The notes beneath the pieces are model-generated. The model saw only the letters and a list, made by a program, of their open reading frames with translations, was not told the DNA's origin and did no database searches. The position numbers were made by a program, and so were the translations under genes. Positions 1 to 10,466 of a stretch of DNA of 64,000 nt are shown here, one piece after another. This DNA comes from Lycorma delicatula. Taxonomy: Eukaryota; Arthropoda; Insecta; Hemiptera; Fulgoridae. The stretch spans positions 321,338,147 through 321,402,146 of the forward strand of contig NC_134455.1 of assembly GCF_047948215.1 (NCBI RefSeq), in the 5' to 3' direction. Positions within the stretch are counted from its first letter, which is position 1, and each line of letters starts with the position of its first letter.

Positions 1-108
1 CTATATTAACTGCATGGAAATTATAAATCATAGTGTTAATTGATATCTTGAAAAACTTGAACAGTTTATTTTATAGACACTTAAAATTTCAATAACTATA
101 TTCTGGAA

Positions 109-230
109 TGTTTTTTTCTCACTTTTACCTGTTCTGCCTTCAGCAATCCATTGAAGTATTGCTTATGTCGATGAAAGAGGATGATATTAACTGCACTTAA
201 TTGAAACCCAACCTTAAAACTTCTCTTATT
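109..230 (-). mobile_element. Headless SINE body in a short unit (unit 1 example)
   Basis: The minus strand carries AAGGTTGGGTTTCAATTAA, a body through CAATACTTCAATGG and GAAGGCAGAACAGG, and an A-rich tail, exactly as in the long units. At 230/231 the tRNA-like head is replaced by the right flank (TTTGAAAAACAG). The same truncated element is in all 22 short units at the same offset from the unit start. Confidence 0.6.
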
Positions 231-364
231 TTTGAAAAACAGTTATATTTTTATTACAGTACCTTTTGTGTTTTTGAGCCGAAGTAATGACACAATTATG
301 AGAATTGTACACTACAGTTTATAATATCATTGTAATCTTTCAATAACTGTTGGTACTTTTAACA

Positions 365-378
365 CATGTGCGCACATG
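365..378. repeat. 14-bp perfect palindrome CATGTGCGCACATG (unit 1 example)
   Basis: Self-complementary across all 14 bases, with a central GCGC. Present in all short units and in L units 4, 9, 29 and 32. In L units 14, 17, 19, 25, 27, 30, 33 and 34 it reads CATGTAAGCACATG and symmetry is lost. Confidence 0.9.
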
Positions 379-549
379 CTCACAAATATAAAATGAACGC
401 AATTTCAGTCACCATACTTTCAAGTGTATTAATATTAAACGACAACCTTGATATTCTACAAAGAAATAAATAATTATAAATCGCCCAAAACACTAAAACA
501 TGTGATGTTATTTGTATGTTAGTGGATAATGTTCATCTAATCATATCTA

Positions 550-561
550 TAGGATATCCTA
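550..561. repeat. 12-bp perfect palindrome TAGGATATCCTA (unit 1 example)
   Basis: Self-complementary over 12 bases and present in every unit examined. It lies just left of the AAAAC-type run. Confidence 0.85.
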
Positions 562-576
562 ACTGTGTGTCATCCT

Positions 577-598
577 AACAAAACAAAACAAAACCAAC
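577..598. repeat. Short (AAAAC)n run (unit 1 example)
   Basis: AACAAAACAAAACAAAACC, about three to four copies of a 5-bp motif, constant in length in all units. On the minus strand it follows the second tRNA-like head by about 30 bp. Confidence 0.85.
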
Positions 599-629
599 AG
601 CAATATTTAGTTTGTATTTTAATAGAAGG

Positions 630-703
630 AGTACTCGGCTTGAATGCTGGAACACTTGAATTTAAAATCAGAGAATTTGGGTACCACTAAAACAACCTGG
701 TGG
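630..703 (-). repeat. Second, diverged tRNA-like SINE head (unit 1 example, present in every unit)
   Basis: On the minus strand TGTTTTAGTGG (684-694) matches the A-box consensus at 10 of 11 positions. Then come CAAATTCTCTGATTTTAAATT and, 38 nt beyond, ATTCAAGCC (637-645), which matches B-box GWTCRANNC at 8 of 9. The layout and wording (AGTGGT, CAAAT, CTGATTT, GTTCCAG) parallel the head in the L-specific segment, so the two are diverged relatives. Not a tRNA gene: the arms do not pair as a cloverleaf by eye. Confidence 0.5.
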
Positions 704-769
704 ATATTACTTTAAAAGAATGATGATTGCTAAAATTTATTTAAATGTTAAACAATACAAATTAATAAT

Positions 770-832
770 TTATATCCATGGATACTATACTAATTTAAAA
801 TTTATTTCCATGGATACTATATATTTATATTT
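770..832. repeat. 32-bp internal tandem duplication with CCATGGATACTATA (unit 1 example)
   Basis: CCATGGATACTATA occurs at 776-789 and 808-821 within two similar 32-bp stretches (TTTATATCC and TTTATTTCC on their left). The paralogous place in the L-specific segment has only one copy (TTATGGAAACTATATA), so the duplication postdates the split of the two halves. Confidence 0.8.
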
Positions 833-1085
833 AACTAGTTACAAATAAAATGATTTTCATAACGTCAGATGAGATTCTCTGTCATGCTTATTTGTATAAA
901 TATTAATTGCAAATATTTTTTCCCGAATAATAAATGTTTTTATAAACGTATTCATATAACACTCTGCAAAATTAAAAGGAAAAATACCCACAATTATTAA
1001 AAACCTTAATTTTTAAGAGTGTAAATATAAATAATTATACCACTAACGTTTAAAATATTACAAAAGATAATTATTACAAACAATA

Positions 1086-1140
1086 ATTGTTTTAATGATA
1101 TAACATTTAATAATTATTATTTTTATATCATTAAAACAAT
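1086..1140. repeat. Inverted repeat with 18-bp perfect arms (unit 1 example)
   Basis: Arm 1 is ATTGTTTTAATGATATAA (1086-1103) and its reverse complement is at 1123-1140. The 19-nt spacer itself contains the palindrome AATAATTATT. Arms are intact in every unit I checked; the S6 change (ACATATAATAATT) falls in the spacer. It could extrude as a cruciform or fold as an RNA hairpin. Confidence 0.9.
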
Positions 1141-1160
1141 ACAAAAAAATTATACATTTG

Positions 1161-1179
1161 AAAAAAACTAGGTTTTTTT
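1161..1179. repeat. A7C-TAG-GT7 hairpin (unit 1 example)
   Basis: An 8-bp perfect stem with a 3-nt loop, 20 bp right of the 18-bp inverted repeat. Units 20, 28 and 31 have one A fewer. It resembles a bacterial terminator only superficially; with no gene nearby it is best read as an A/T-tract dyad. Confidence 0.75.
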
Positions 1180-1618
1180 ATTATTCTTGTTAAAATTGAT
1201 TAATACAATAGTTGAAATAAATATCAAATAATTTAACTTTTATCATTTCTTTATATATAGCATGAATTTGACAGCGATTTTCATACCCAAAAAAAGGTAA
1301 TGCTATCATACTAGAAGCAAACATAAAACTTATAGACCAGTACCAATCTGTTTCTTTATATTACAACACAATAAAAATTTGATTCCACTATCAGATCATG
1401 AACTCTATTGACAAACATTGCTTTGACCGGGAGGATTGCCACAACTGTTCTTCTAGGGTAATCACAAGATTAATCATAGTTGACCCTCGAGTGGTCATAT
1501 GTGCTAATACATTTTCAGAGTAAGCTGCATAATAAGGCAGAAACCATTTACTAAACTGATTAGGAAAAACAAATCATAAAATTCAAAGGAACCCTTTTCC
1601 ATAAAAAATATATGAATT

Positions 1619-3236
1619 CTATATTAACTGCATGGAAATTATAAATCATAGTGTTAATTGATATCTTGAAAAACTTGAACAGTTTATTTTATAGACACTT
1701 AAAATTTCAATAACTATATTCTGGAATGTTTTTTTCTCACTTTTACCTGTTCTGCCTTCAGCAATCCATTGAAGTATTGCTTATGTCGATGAAAGAGGAT
1801 GATATTAACTGCACTTAATTGAAACCCAACCTTAAAACTTCTCTTATTTTTGAAAAACAGTTATATTTTTATTACAGTACCTTTTGTGTTTTTGAGCCGA
1901 AGTAATGACACAATTATGAGAATTGTACACTACAGTTTATAATATCATTGTAATCTTTCAATAACTGTTGGTACTTTTAACACATGTGCGCACATGCTCA
2001 CAAATATAAAATGAACGCAATTTCAGTCACCATACTTTCAAGTGTATTAATATTAAACGACAACCTTGATATTCTACAAAGAAATAAATAATTATAAATC
2101 GCCCAAAACACTAAAACATGTGATGTTATTTGTATGTTAGTGGATAATGTTCATCTAATCATATCTATAGGATATCCTAACTGTGTGTCATCCTAACAAA
2201 ACAAAACAAAACCAACAGCAATATTTAGTTTGTATTTTAATAGAAGGAGTACTCGGCTTGTATGCTAGAACACTTGAATTTAAAATCAGAGAATTTGGGT
2301 ACCACTAAAACAACCTGGTGGATATTACTTTAAAAGAATGATGATTGCTAAAATTTATTTAAATGTTAAACAATACAAATTAATAATTTATATCCATGGA
2401 TACTATACTAATTTAAAATTTATTTCCATGGATACTATATATTTATATTTAACTAGTTACAAATAAAATGATTTTCATAACGTCAGATGAGATTCTCTGT
2501 CATGCTTATTTGTAATAATATTAATTGCAAATATTTTTTCCCGAATAATAAATGTTTTTATAAACGTATTCATACAACACTCTGCAAAATTAAAAGGAAA
2601 AATACCCACAATTATTAAAAACCTTAATTTTTAAGAGTGTAAATATAAATAATTATACCACTAACGTATAAAATATTACAAAAGAAAATTATTACAAACA
2701 ATAATTGTTTTAATGATATAACATTTAATAATTATTATTTTTATATCATTAAAACAATACAAAAAAATTATACATTTGAAAAAAACTAGGTTTTTTTATT
2801 ATTCTTGTTAAAATTGATTAATACAATAGTTGAAATAAATATCAAATAATTTAACTTTTATCATTTCTTTATATATAGCATGAATTTTACAGCGATTTTC
2901 ATACCCAAAAAAAGGTAATGCTATCATACTAGAAACAAACATAAAACTTATAGACCAGTACCAATCTGTTTCTTTATATTACAACACAATAAAAATTTGA
3001 TTCCACTATCAGATCATGAACTCTATTGACAAACATTGCTTTGACCGGGAGGATTGCCACAACTGTTCTTCTAGGGTAATCACAAGATTAATCATAGTTG
3101 ACCCTCGAGTGGTCATATGTGCTAATACATTTTCAGAGTAAGCTGCATAATAAGGCAGAAACCATTTACTAAACTGATTAGGAAAAACAAATCATAAAAT
3201 TCAAAGGAACCCTTTTCCATAAAAAATATATGAATT
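1619..3236 (+). repeat. Unit 2, short, subfamily S2 (first unit of the 8,848 bp HOR)
   Basis: 1,618 bp. S2 markers are GTATGCTAG, TTTGTAATAATATT, CATACAAC, CGTATAAAAT and AGAAAATT. Only unit 7 shares the whole set. Confidence 0.95.
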
Positions 3237-4854
3237 CTATATTAACTGCATGGAAATTATAAATCATAGTGTTAATTGATATCTTGAAAAACTTGAACAG
3301 TTTATTTTATAGACACTTAAAATTTCAATAACTATATTCTGGAATGTTTTTTTCTCACTTTTACCTGTTCTGCCTTCAGCAATCCATTGAAGTATTGCTT
3401 ATGTCGATGAAAGAGGATGATATTAACTGCACTTAATTGAAACCCAACCTTAAAACTTCTCTTATTTTTGAAAAACAGTTATATTTTTATTACAGTACCT
3501 TTTGTGTTTTTGAGCCGAAGTAATGACACAATTATGAGAATTGTACACTACAGTTTATAATATCATTGTAATCTTTCAATAACTGTTGGTACTTTTAACA
3601 CATGTGCGCACATGCTCACAAATATAAAATGAACGCAATTTCAGTCACCATACTTTCAAGTGTATTAATATTAAACGACAACCTTGATATTCTACAAAGA
3701 AATAAATAATTATAAATCGCCCAAAACACTAAAACATGTGATGTTATTTGTATGTTAGTGGATAATGTTCATCTAATCATATCTATAGGATATCCTAACT
3801 GTGTGTCATCCTAACAAAACAAAACAAAACCAACAGCAATATTTAGTTTGTATTTTAATAGAAGGAGTACTCGGCTTGAATGCTGGAACACTTGAATTTA
3901 AAATCAGAGAATTTGGGTACCACTAAAACAACCTGGTGGATATTACTTTAAAAGAATGATGATTGCTAAAATTTATTTAAATGTTAAACAATACAAATTA
4001 ATAATTTATATCAATGGATACTATACTAATTTAAAATTTATTTCCATGGATACTATATATTTATATTTAACTAGTTACAAATAAAATGATTTTCATAACG
4101 TCAGATGAGATTCTCTGTCATGCTTATTTGTATAAATATTAATTGCAAATATTTTTTCCCGAATAATAAATGTTTTTATAAACGTATTCATATAACACTC
4201 TGCAAAATTAAAAGGAAAAATACCCACAATTATTAAAAACCTTAATTTTTAAGAGTGTAAATATAAATAATTATACCACTAACGTTTAAAATATTACAAA
4301 AGATAATTATTACAAACAATAATTGTTTTAATGATATAACATTTAATAATTATTATTTTTATATCATTAAAACAATACAAAAAAATTATACATTTGAAAA
4401 AAACTAGGTTTTTTTATTATTCTTGTTAAAATTGATTAATACAATAGTTGAAATAAATATCAAATAATTTAACTTTTATCATTTCTTTATATATAGCATG
4501 AATTTGACAGCGATTTTCATACCCAAAAAAAGGTAATGCTATCATACTAGAAGCAAACATAAAACTTATAGACCAGTACCAATCTGTTTCTTTATATTAC
4601 AACACAATAAAAATTTGATTCCACTATCAGATCATGAACTCTATTGACAAACATTGCTTTGACCGGGAGGATTGCCACAACTGTTCTTCTAGGGTAATCA
4701 CAAGATTAATCATAGTTGACCCTCGAGTGGTCATATGTGCTAATACATTTTCAGAGTAAGCTGCATAATAAGGCAGAAACCATTTACTAAACTGATTAGG
4801 AAAAACAAATCATAAAATTCAAAGGAACCCTTTTCCATAAAAAATATATGAATT
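3237..4854 (+). repeat. Unit 3, short, subfamily S1
   Basis: 1,618 bp, near-identical to unit 1. A private change turns the first CCATGG of the internal duplication into CAATGG (near 4012-4017). Its HOR partner is unit 8. Confidence 0.95.
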
Positions 4855-4963
4855 CTATATTAACTGCATGGAAATTATAAATCATAGTGTTAATTGATAT
4901 CTTGAAAAACTTGAACAGTTTATTTTATAGACACTTAAAATTTCAATAACTATATTCTGGAAT

Positions 4964-5162
4964 GTTTTTTTCTCACTTTTACCTGTTCTGCCTTCAGCAA
5001 TCCATTGAAGTATTGCTTATGTCGATGAAAGAGGATGATATTAACTGCACTTAATTGAAACCCAACCTTAAAACTTCTCTTATTAGTGGATGAACCCTGT
5101 AACTGTCGACTTGTAAATCAGCTGATTTGGAAAGAAACTTTTACCACTATACCAACCAGGTG
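4964..5162 (-). mobile_element. tRNA-derived SINE-like element, continuous copy (unit 4)
   Basis: On the minus strand the element starts near 5162 with GGTTGGTATAGTGG. TGGTATAGTGG (5144-5154) matches the Pol III A-box consensus TRGYNNARNNG at 11 of 11 positions. A degenerate B-box, GGGTTCATCC, lies near 5088-5098. After the head come AAGGTTGGGTTTCAATTAA, a body to about 4980, and an A-rich tail. The body is in every unit of the array, the head only in long units. A tRNA-type head plus unrelated body plus A-rich tail is the defining SINE layout. Resemblance of the body to an insect SINE family is from memory and unverified. Equivalent positions: 13812-14010, 22660-22858, 28270-28468, 32262-32460, 42723-42921, 46715-46913, 50708-50906, 57079-57277; delta-type copies are listed separately. 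Confidence 0.65.
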
Positions 5163-5844
5163 GATATTCTAGAATGTTAAAAAATGATAATTGTTCAAAT
5201 TTATTTAAAATTACAAACAACAATACAAATTTATATTAGAAATAAAAATTTATTTTTATGGAAACTATATATTTATATTCCTTTAGTTTTATTTAATATG
5301 TGTTAAATAAGATTAGATGTTTTCTTTTTTAATGCTAATTTTTATAAATCTTATTAAATAGTAATTCACTTTCCAAAATCCAGGTAATTTAGACATAATT
5401 TTTTAATTATCTTTAAAACAATATAAAATAGTAATTATCACACTCTATTTTCGGCAAACCCTCTAAAATTTGATGACAGATTAGATGTTTCTAAAATCTC
5501 TTGAAATAAACAAAAATATTAACAACTGATTTCCTGACAGATTAATTAAAGTAGTTTATACCTATAATTTTTTCAATAATTATAATATAATAAAAAAAAA
5601 TATTACATAAATTATTTGGTTTTTACATTAAAATTATTTATAAAAATAAATATGTTAATTACATTATTAATGAAATCAGTTGGGTAACATTTTTGTAATG
5701 TTATTTTTTGCTTCTCTTATGGAACCCTGAAACATTGTGTACAATCTGTCAAATATATTTAACAAGTATTTTTTTTAAAGTGAGTTCTAAATTATAAGAG
5801 TTTTTGACATAGTGTCTTACTGTTTTATATGTAACAATCCTTTT
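5085..5844 (+). repeat. L-specific segment of unit 4 (760 bp)
   Basis: Present only in long units. The left edge follows CTTCTCTTATT and the right edge runs into a T tract before GAAAAACAG; S units join the flanks with five Ts, so the junction has 2-3 bases of T microhomology. The first 75-80 bp are the tRNA-like head of a minus-strand SINE whose body lies to the left. The next part aligns with the common region near 6300-6500 (shared CAGGTGGATATT or CTGGTGGATATT, CAATACAAATT, ACTATATATTTATATT), so the segment is a diverged paralogue of the rest of the unit. Alpha-type markers: GGTAACATTT and TTTGGTTTTTACATT; private GACATAGTG. Confidence 0.9.
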
Positions 5845-7232
5845 TTTGAAAAACAGTTATATTTTTATTACAGTACCTTTTGTGTTTTTGAGCCGAAGTA
5901 ATGACACAATTATGAGAATTGTACACTACAGTTTATAATATCATTGTAATCTTTCAATAACTGTTGGTACTTTTAACACATGTGCGCACATGCTCACAAA
6001 TATAAAATGAACGCAATTTCAGTCACCATACTTTCAAGTGTATTAATATTAAACGACAACCTTGATATTCTACAAAGAAATAAATAATTATAAATCGCCC
6101 AAAACACTAAAACATGTGATGTTATTTGTATGTTAGTGGATAATGTTCATCTAATCATATCTATAGGATATCCTAACTGTGTGTCATCCTAACAAAACAA
6201 AACAAAACCAACAGCAATATTTAGTTTGTATTTTAATAGAAGGAGTACTCGGCTTGAATGCTGGAACACTTGAATTTAAAATCAGAGAATTTGGGTACCA
6301 CTAAAACAACCTGGTGGATATTACTTTAAAAGAATGATGATTGCTAAAATTTATTTAAATGTTAAACAATACAAATTAATAATTTATATCCATGGATACT
6401 ATACTAATTTAAAATTTATTTCCATGGATACTATATATTTATATTTAACTAGTAACAAATAAAATGATTTTCATAACGTCAGATGAGATTCTCTGTCATG
6501 CTTATTTGTATAAATATTATTTGCAAATATTTTTTCCCGAATAATAAATGTTTTTATAAACGTATTCATATAACACTCTGCAAAATTAAAAGGAAAAATA
6601 CCCACAATTATTAAAAACCTTAATTTTTAAGAGTGTAAATATAAATAATTATACCACTAACGTTTAAAATATTACAAAAGATAATTATTACAAACAATAA
6701 TTGTTTTAATGATATAACATTTAATAATTATTATTTTTATATCATTAAAACAATACAAAAAAATTATACATTTGAAAAAAACTAGGTTTTTTTATTATTC
6801 TTGTTAAAATTGATTAATACAATAGTTGAAATAAATATCAAATAATTTAACTTTTATCATTTCTTTATATATAGCATGAATTTTACAGCGATTTTCATAC
6901 CCAAAAAAAGGTAATGCTATCATACTAGAAACAAACATAAAACTTATAGACCAGTACCAATCTGTTTCTTTATATTACAACACAATAAAAATTTGATTCC
7001 ACTATCAGATCATGAACTCTATTGACAAACATTGCTTTGACCGGGAGGATTGCCACAACTGTTCTTCTAGGGTAATCACAAGATTAATCATAGTTGACCC
7101 TCGTGTGGTCATATGTGCTAATACATTTTCAGAGTAAGCTGCATAATAAGGCAGAAACCATTTACTAAACTGATTAGGAAAAACAAATCATAAAATTCAA
7201 AGGAACCCTTTTCCATAAAAAATATATGAATT

Positions 7233-8849
7233 CTTTATTAACTGCATGGAAATTATAAATCATAGTGTTAATTGATATCTTGAAAAACTTGAACAGTTTA
7301 TTTATAGACACTTAAAATTTCAATAACTATATTCTGGAATGTTTTTTTCTCACTTTTACCTGTTCTGCCTTCAGCAATCCATTGAAGTATTGCTTATGTC
7401 GATGAAAGAGGATGATATTAACTGCACTTAATTGAAACCCAACCTTAAAACTTCTCTTATTTTTGAAAAACAGTTATATTTTTATTACAGTACCTTTTGT
7501 GTTTTTGAGCCGAAGTAATGACACAATTATGAGAATTGTACACTACAGTTTATAATATCATTGTAATCTTTCAATAACTGTTGGTACTTTTAACACATGT
7601 GCGCACATGCTCACAAATATAAAATGAACGCAATTTCAGTCACCATACTTTCAAGTGTATTAATATTAAACGACAACCTTGATATTCTACAAAGAAATAA
7701 ATAATTATAAATCGCCCAAAACACTAAAACATGTGATGTTATTTGTATGTTAGTGGATAATGTTCATCTAATCATATCTATAGGATATCCTAACTGTGTG
7801 TCATCCTAACAAAACAAAACAAAACCAACAGCAATATTTAGTTTGTATTTTAATAGAAGGAGTACTCGGCTTGTATGCTGGAACACTTGAATTTAAAATC
7901 AGAAAATTTGGGTACCACTAAAACAACCTGGTGGATATTACTTTAAAAGAATGATGATTGCTAAAATTTATTTAAATGTTAAACAATACAAATTAATAAT
8001 TTATATCCATGGATACTATACTAATTTAAAATTTATTTCCATGGATACTATATATTTATATTTAACTAGTTACAAATAAAATGATTTTCATAACGTCAGA
8101 TGAGATTCTCTGTCATGCTTATTTGTAATAATATTAATTGCAAATATTTTTTCCCGAATAATAAATGTTTTTATAAACGTATTCATACAACACTCTGCAA
8201 AATTAAAAGGAAAAATACCCACAATTATTAAAAACCTTAATTTTTAAGAGTGTAAATATAAATAATTATACCACTAACGTATAAAATATTACAAAAGAAA
8301 ATTATTACAAACAATAATTGTTTTAATGATATAACATTTAATAATTATTATTTTTATATCATTAAAACAATACAAAAAAATTATACATTTGAAAAAAACT
8401 AGGTTTTTTTATTATTCTTGTTAAAATTGATTAATACAATAGTTGAAATAAATATCAAATAATTTAACTTTTATCATTTCTTTATATATAGCATAAATTT
8501 TACAGCGATTTTCATACCCAAAAAAAGGTAATGCTATCATACTAGAAACAAACATAAAACTTATAGACCAGTACCAATCTGTTTCTTTATATTACAACAC
8601 AATAAAAATTTGATTCCACTATCAGATCATGAACTCTATTGACAAACATTGCTTTGACCGGGAGGATTGCCACAACTGTTCTTCTAGGGTAATCACAAGA
8701 TTAATCATAGTTGACCCTCGAGTGGTCATATGTGCTAATACATTTTCAGAGTAAGCTGCATAATAAGGCAGAAACCATTTACTAAACTGATTAGGAAAAA
8801 CAAATCATAAAATTCAAAGGAACCCTTTTCCATAAAAAATATATGAATT
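7233..8849 (+). repeat. Unit 5, short, subfamily S3
   Basis: 1,617 bp. S3 markers are the shortened CAGTTTATTTATAGAC near the start, CAGAAAATTTGG, GTAATAATATT and GCATAAATTTT. Shared by units 10 and 21. Confidence 0.95.
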
Positions 8850-10466
8850 CTATATTAACTGCATGGAAATTATAAATCATAGTGTTAATTGATATCTTGA
8901 AAAACTTGAACAGTTTATTTTATAGACACTTAAAATTTCAATAACTATATTCTGGAATGTTTTTTCTCACTTTTACCTGTTCTGCCTTCAGCAATCCATT
9001 GAAGTATTGCTTATGTCGATGAAAGAGGATGATATTAACTGCACTTAATTGAAACCCAACCTTAAAACTTCTCTTATTTTTGAAAAACAGTTATATTTTT
9101 ATTACAGTACCTTTTGTGTTTTTGAGCCGAAGTAATGACACAATTATGAGAATTGTACACTACAGTTTATAATATCATTGTAATCTTTCAATAACTGTTG
9201 GTACTTTTAACACATGTGCGCACATGCTCACAAATATAAAATGAACGCAATTTCAGTCACCATACTTTCAAGTGTATTAATATTAAACGACAACCTTGAT
9301 ATTCTACAAAGAAATAAATAATTATAAATCGCCCAAAACACTAAAACATGTGATGTTATTTGTATGTTAGTGGATAATGTTCATCTAATCATATCTATAG
9401 GATATCCTAACTGTGTGTCATCCTAACAAAACAAAACAAAACCAACAGCAATATTTAGTTTGTATTTTAATAGAAGGAGTACTCGGCTTGTATGCTGGAA
9501 CACTTGAATTTAAAATCAGAGAATTTGGGTACCACTAAAACAACCTGGTGGATATTACTTTAAAAGAATGATGATTGCTAAAATTTATTTAAATGTTAAA
9601 CAATACAAATTAATAATTTATATCCATGGATACTATACTAATTTAAAATTTATTTCCATGGATACTATATATTTATATTTAACTAGTTACAAATAAAATG
9701 ATTTTCATAACGTCAGATGAGATTCTCTGTCATGCTTATTTGTATAAATATTAATTGCAAATATTTTTTCCCGAATAATAAATGTTTTTATAAACGTATT
9801 CATACAACACTCTGCAAAATTAAAAGGAAAAATACCCACAATTATTAAAAACCTTAATTTTTAAGAGTGTAAATATAAATAATTATACCACTAACGTTTA
9901 AAATATTACAAAAGATAATTATTACAAACAATAATTGTTTTAATGATATAACATTTAATAATTATTATTTTTATATCATTAAAACAATACAAAAAAATTA
10001 TACATTTGAAAAAAACTAGGTTTTTTTATTATTCTTGTTAAAATTGATTAATACAATAGTTGAAATAAATATCAAATAATTTAACTTTTATCATTTCTTT
10101 ATATATAGCATGAATTTTACAGCGATTTTCATACCCAAAAAAAGGTAATGCTATCATACTAGAAACAAACATAAAACTTATAGACCAGTACCAATCTGTT
10201 TCTTTATATTACAACACAATAAAAATTTGATTCCACTATCAGATCATGAACTCTATTGACAAACATTGCTTTAACCGGGAGGATTGCCACAACTGTTCTT
10301 CTAGGGTAATCACAAGATTAATCATAGTTGACCCTCGAGTGGTCATATGTGCTAATACATTTTCAGAGTAAGCTGCATAATAAGGCAGAAACCATTTACT
10401 AAACTGATTAGGAAAAACAAATCATAAAATTCAAAGGAACCCTTTTCCATAAAAAATATATGAATT
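8850..10466 (+). repeat. Unit 6, short, subfamily S4 (last unit of the 8,848 bp HOR)
   Basis: 1,617 bp. S4 markers are a T tract one base shorter before CTCACTTTTACC, GTATGCTGG with TTGTATAAATATT, and TTTAACCGGG. Partners are units 11, 22 and 23. Confidence 0.95.

Larger units (their letters stand above)
1..1618 (+). repeat. Unit 1, short, subfamily S1
   Basis: This 1,618 bp unit is the reference for internal landmarks. SINE body on the minus strand at about 109-230; S junction at 230/231; CATGTGCGCACATG palindrome 365-378; TAGGATATCCTA palindrome 550-561; AAAAC-type run 577-598; second tRNA-like head on the minus strand about 630-703; 32-bp internal duplication about 770-832; inverted repeat 1086-1140; A/T hairpin 1161-1179; CTCGAG near 1487. 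S1 markers: GAATGCTGG, AATTTGACAG, AGAAGCAAAC. It groups with units 3 and 8, not with the unit expected from the 8,848 bp period, so it lies outside that HOR. Confidence 0.95.
4855..7232 (+). repeat. Unit 4, long, subfamily L-alpha
   Basis: 2,378 bp, made of an S-like unit plus a 760 bp segment at 5085-5844. The flank right of the segment keeps the S-type CAGTACC and GAGCCGAAG, whereas all L units except 4 and 9 have CAGTAAC and GAGCAGAAG. Other markers are AGTAACAAAT and AATATTATTTGC, shared with unit 9 and with the short units 20, 28 and 31. Private change: CCTCGTGTGG replaces CCTCGAGTGG near 7100, removing the CTCGAG site. Confidence 0.95.
1619..10466 (+). repeat. Higher-order repeat A, copy 1 (units 2-6, S-S-L-S-S, 8,848 bp)
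   Basis: Subfamily order S2-S1-L-alpha-S3-S4. Each of the five unit lengths (1618, 1618, 2378, 1617, 1617) equals that of its partner in copy 2. Confidence 0.92.

Noticed and set aside
577..598. Telomere-like or expandable microsatellite tract
   Set aside because: The AAAAC-type run is only three to four motifs long, is constant in all units, and matches no telomere motif I know.
1161..1179. Rho-independent terminator
   Set aside because: The A/T stem has a single G-C pair, no gene lies upstream, and the context is eukaryotic satellite DNA.
1..1618. CENP-B box in the unit
   Set aside because: I looked for the TTCG...GGAA...CGGG pattern on both strands and saw no convincing match; GACCGGGAGG alone is too little.
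5085..5162. Functional tRNA gene on the minus strand
   Set aside because: The A-box match is perfect, but the B-box is degenerate and shortened, and I could not pair an acceptor stem or a full cloverleaf. A tRNA-derived SINE head fits better.
5085..5844. The 760 bp segment as an independent inserted transposon
   Set aside because: No terminal inverted repeats, no target-site duplication, no poly-A end and no coding frame were seen at its edges. Its left end completes a SINE, and its interior resembles the rest of the unit.
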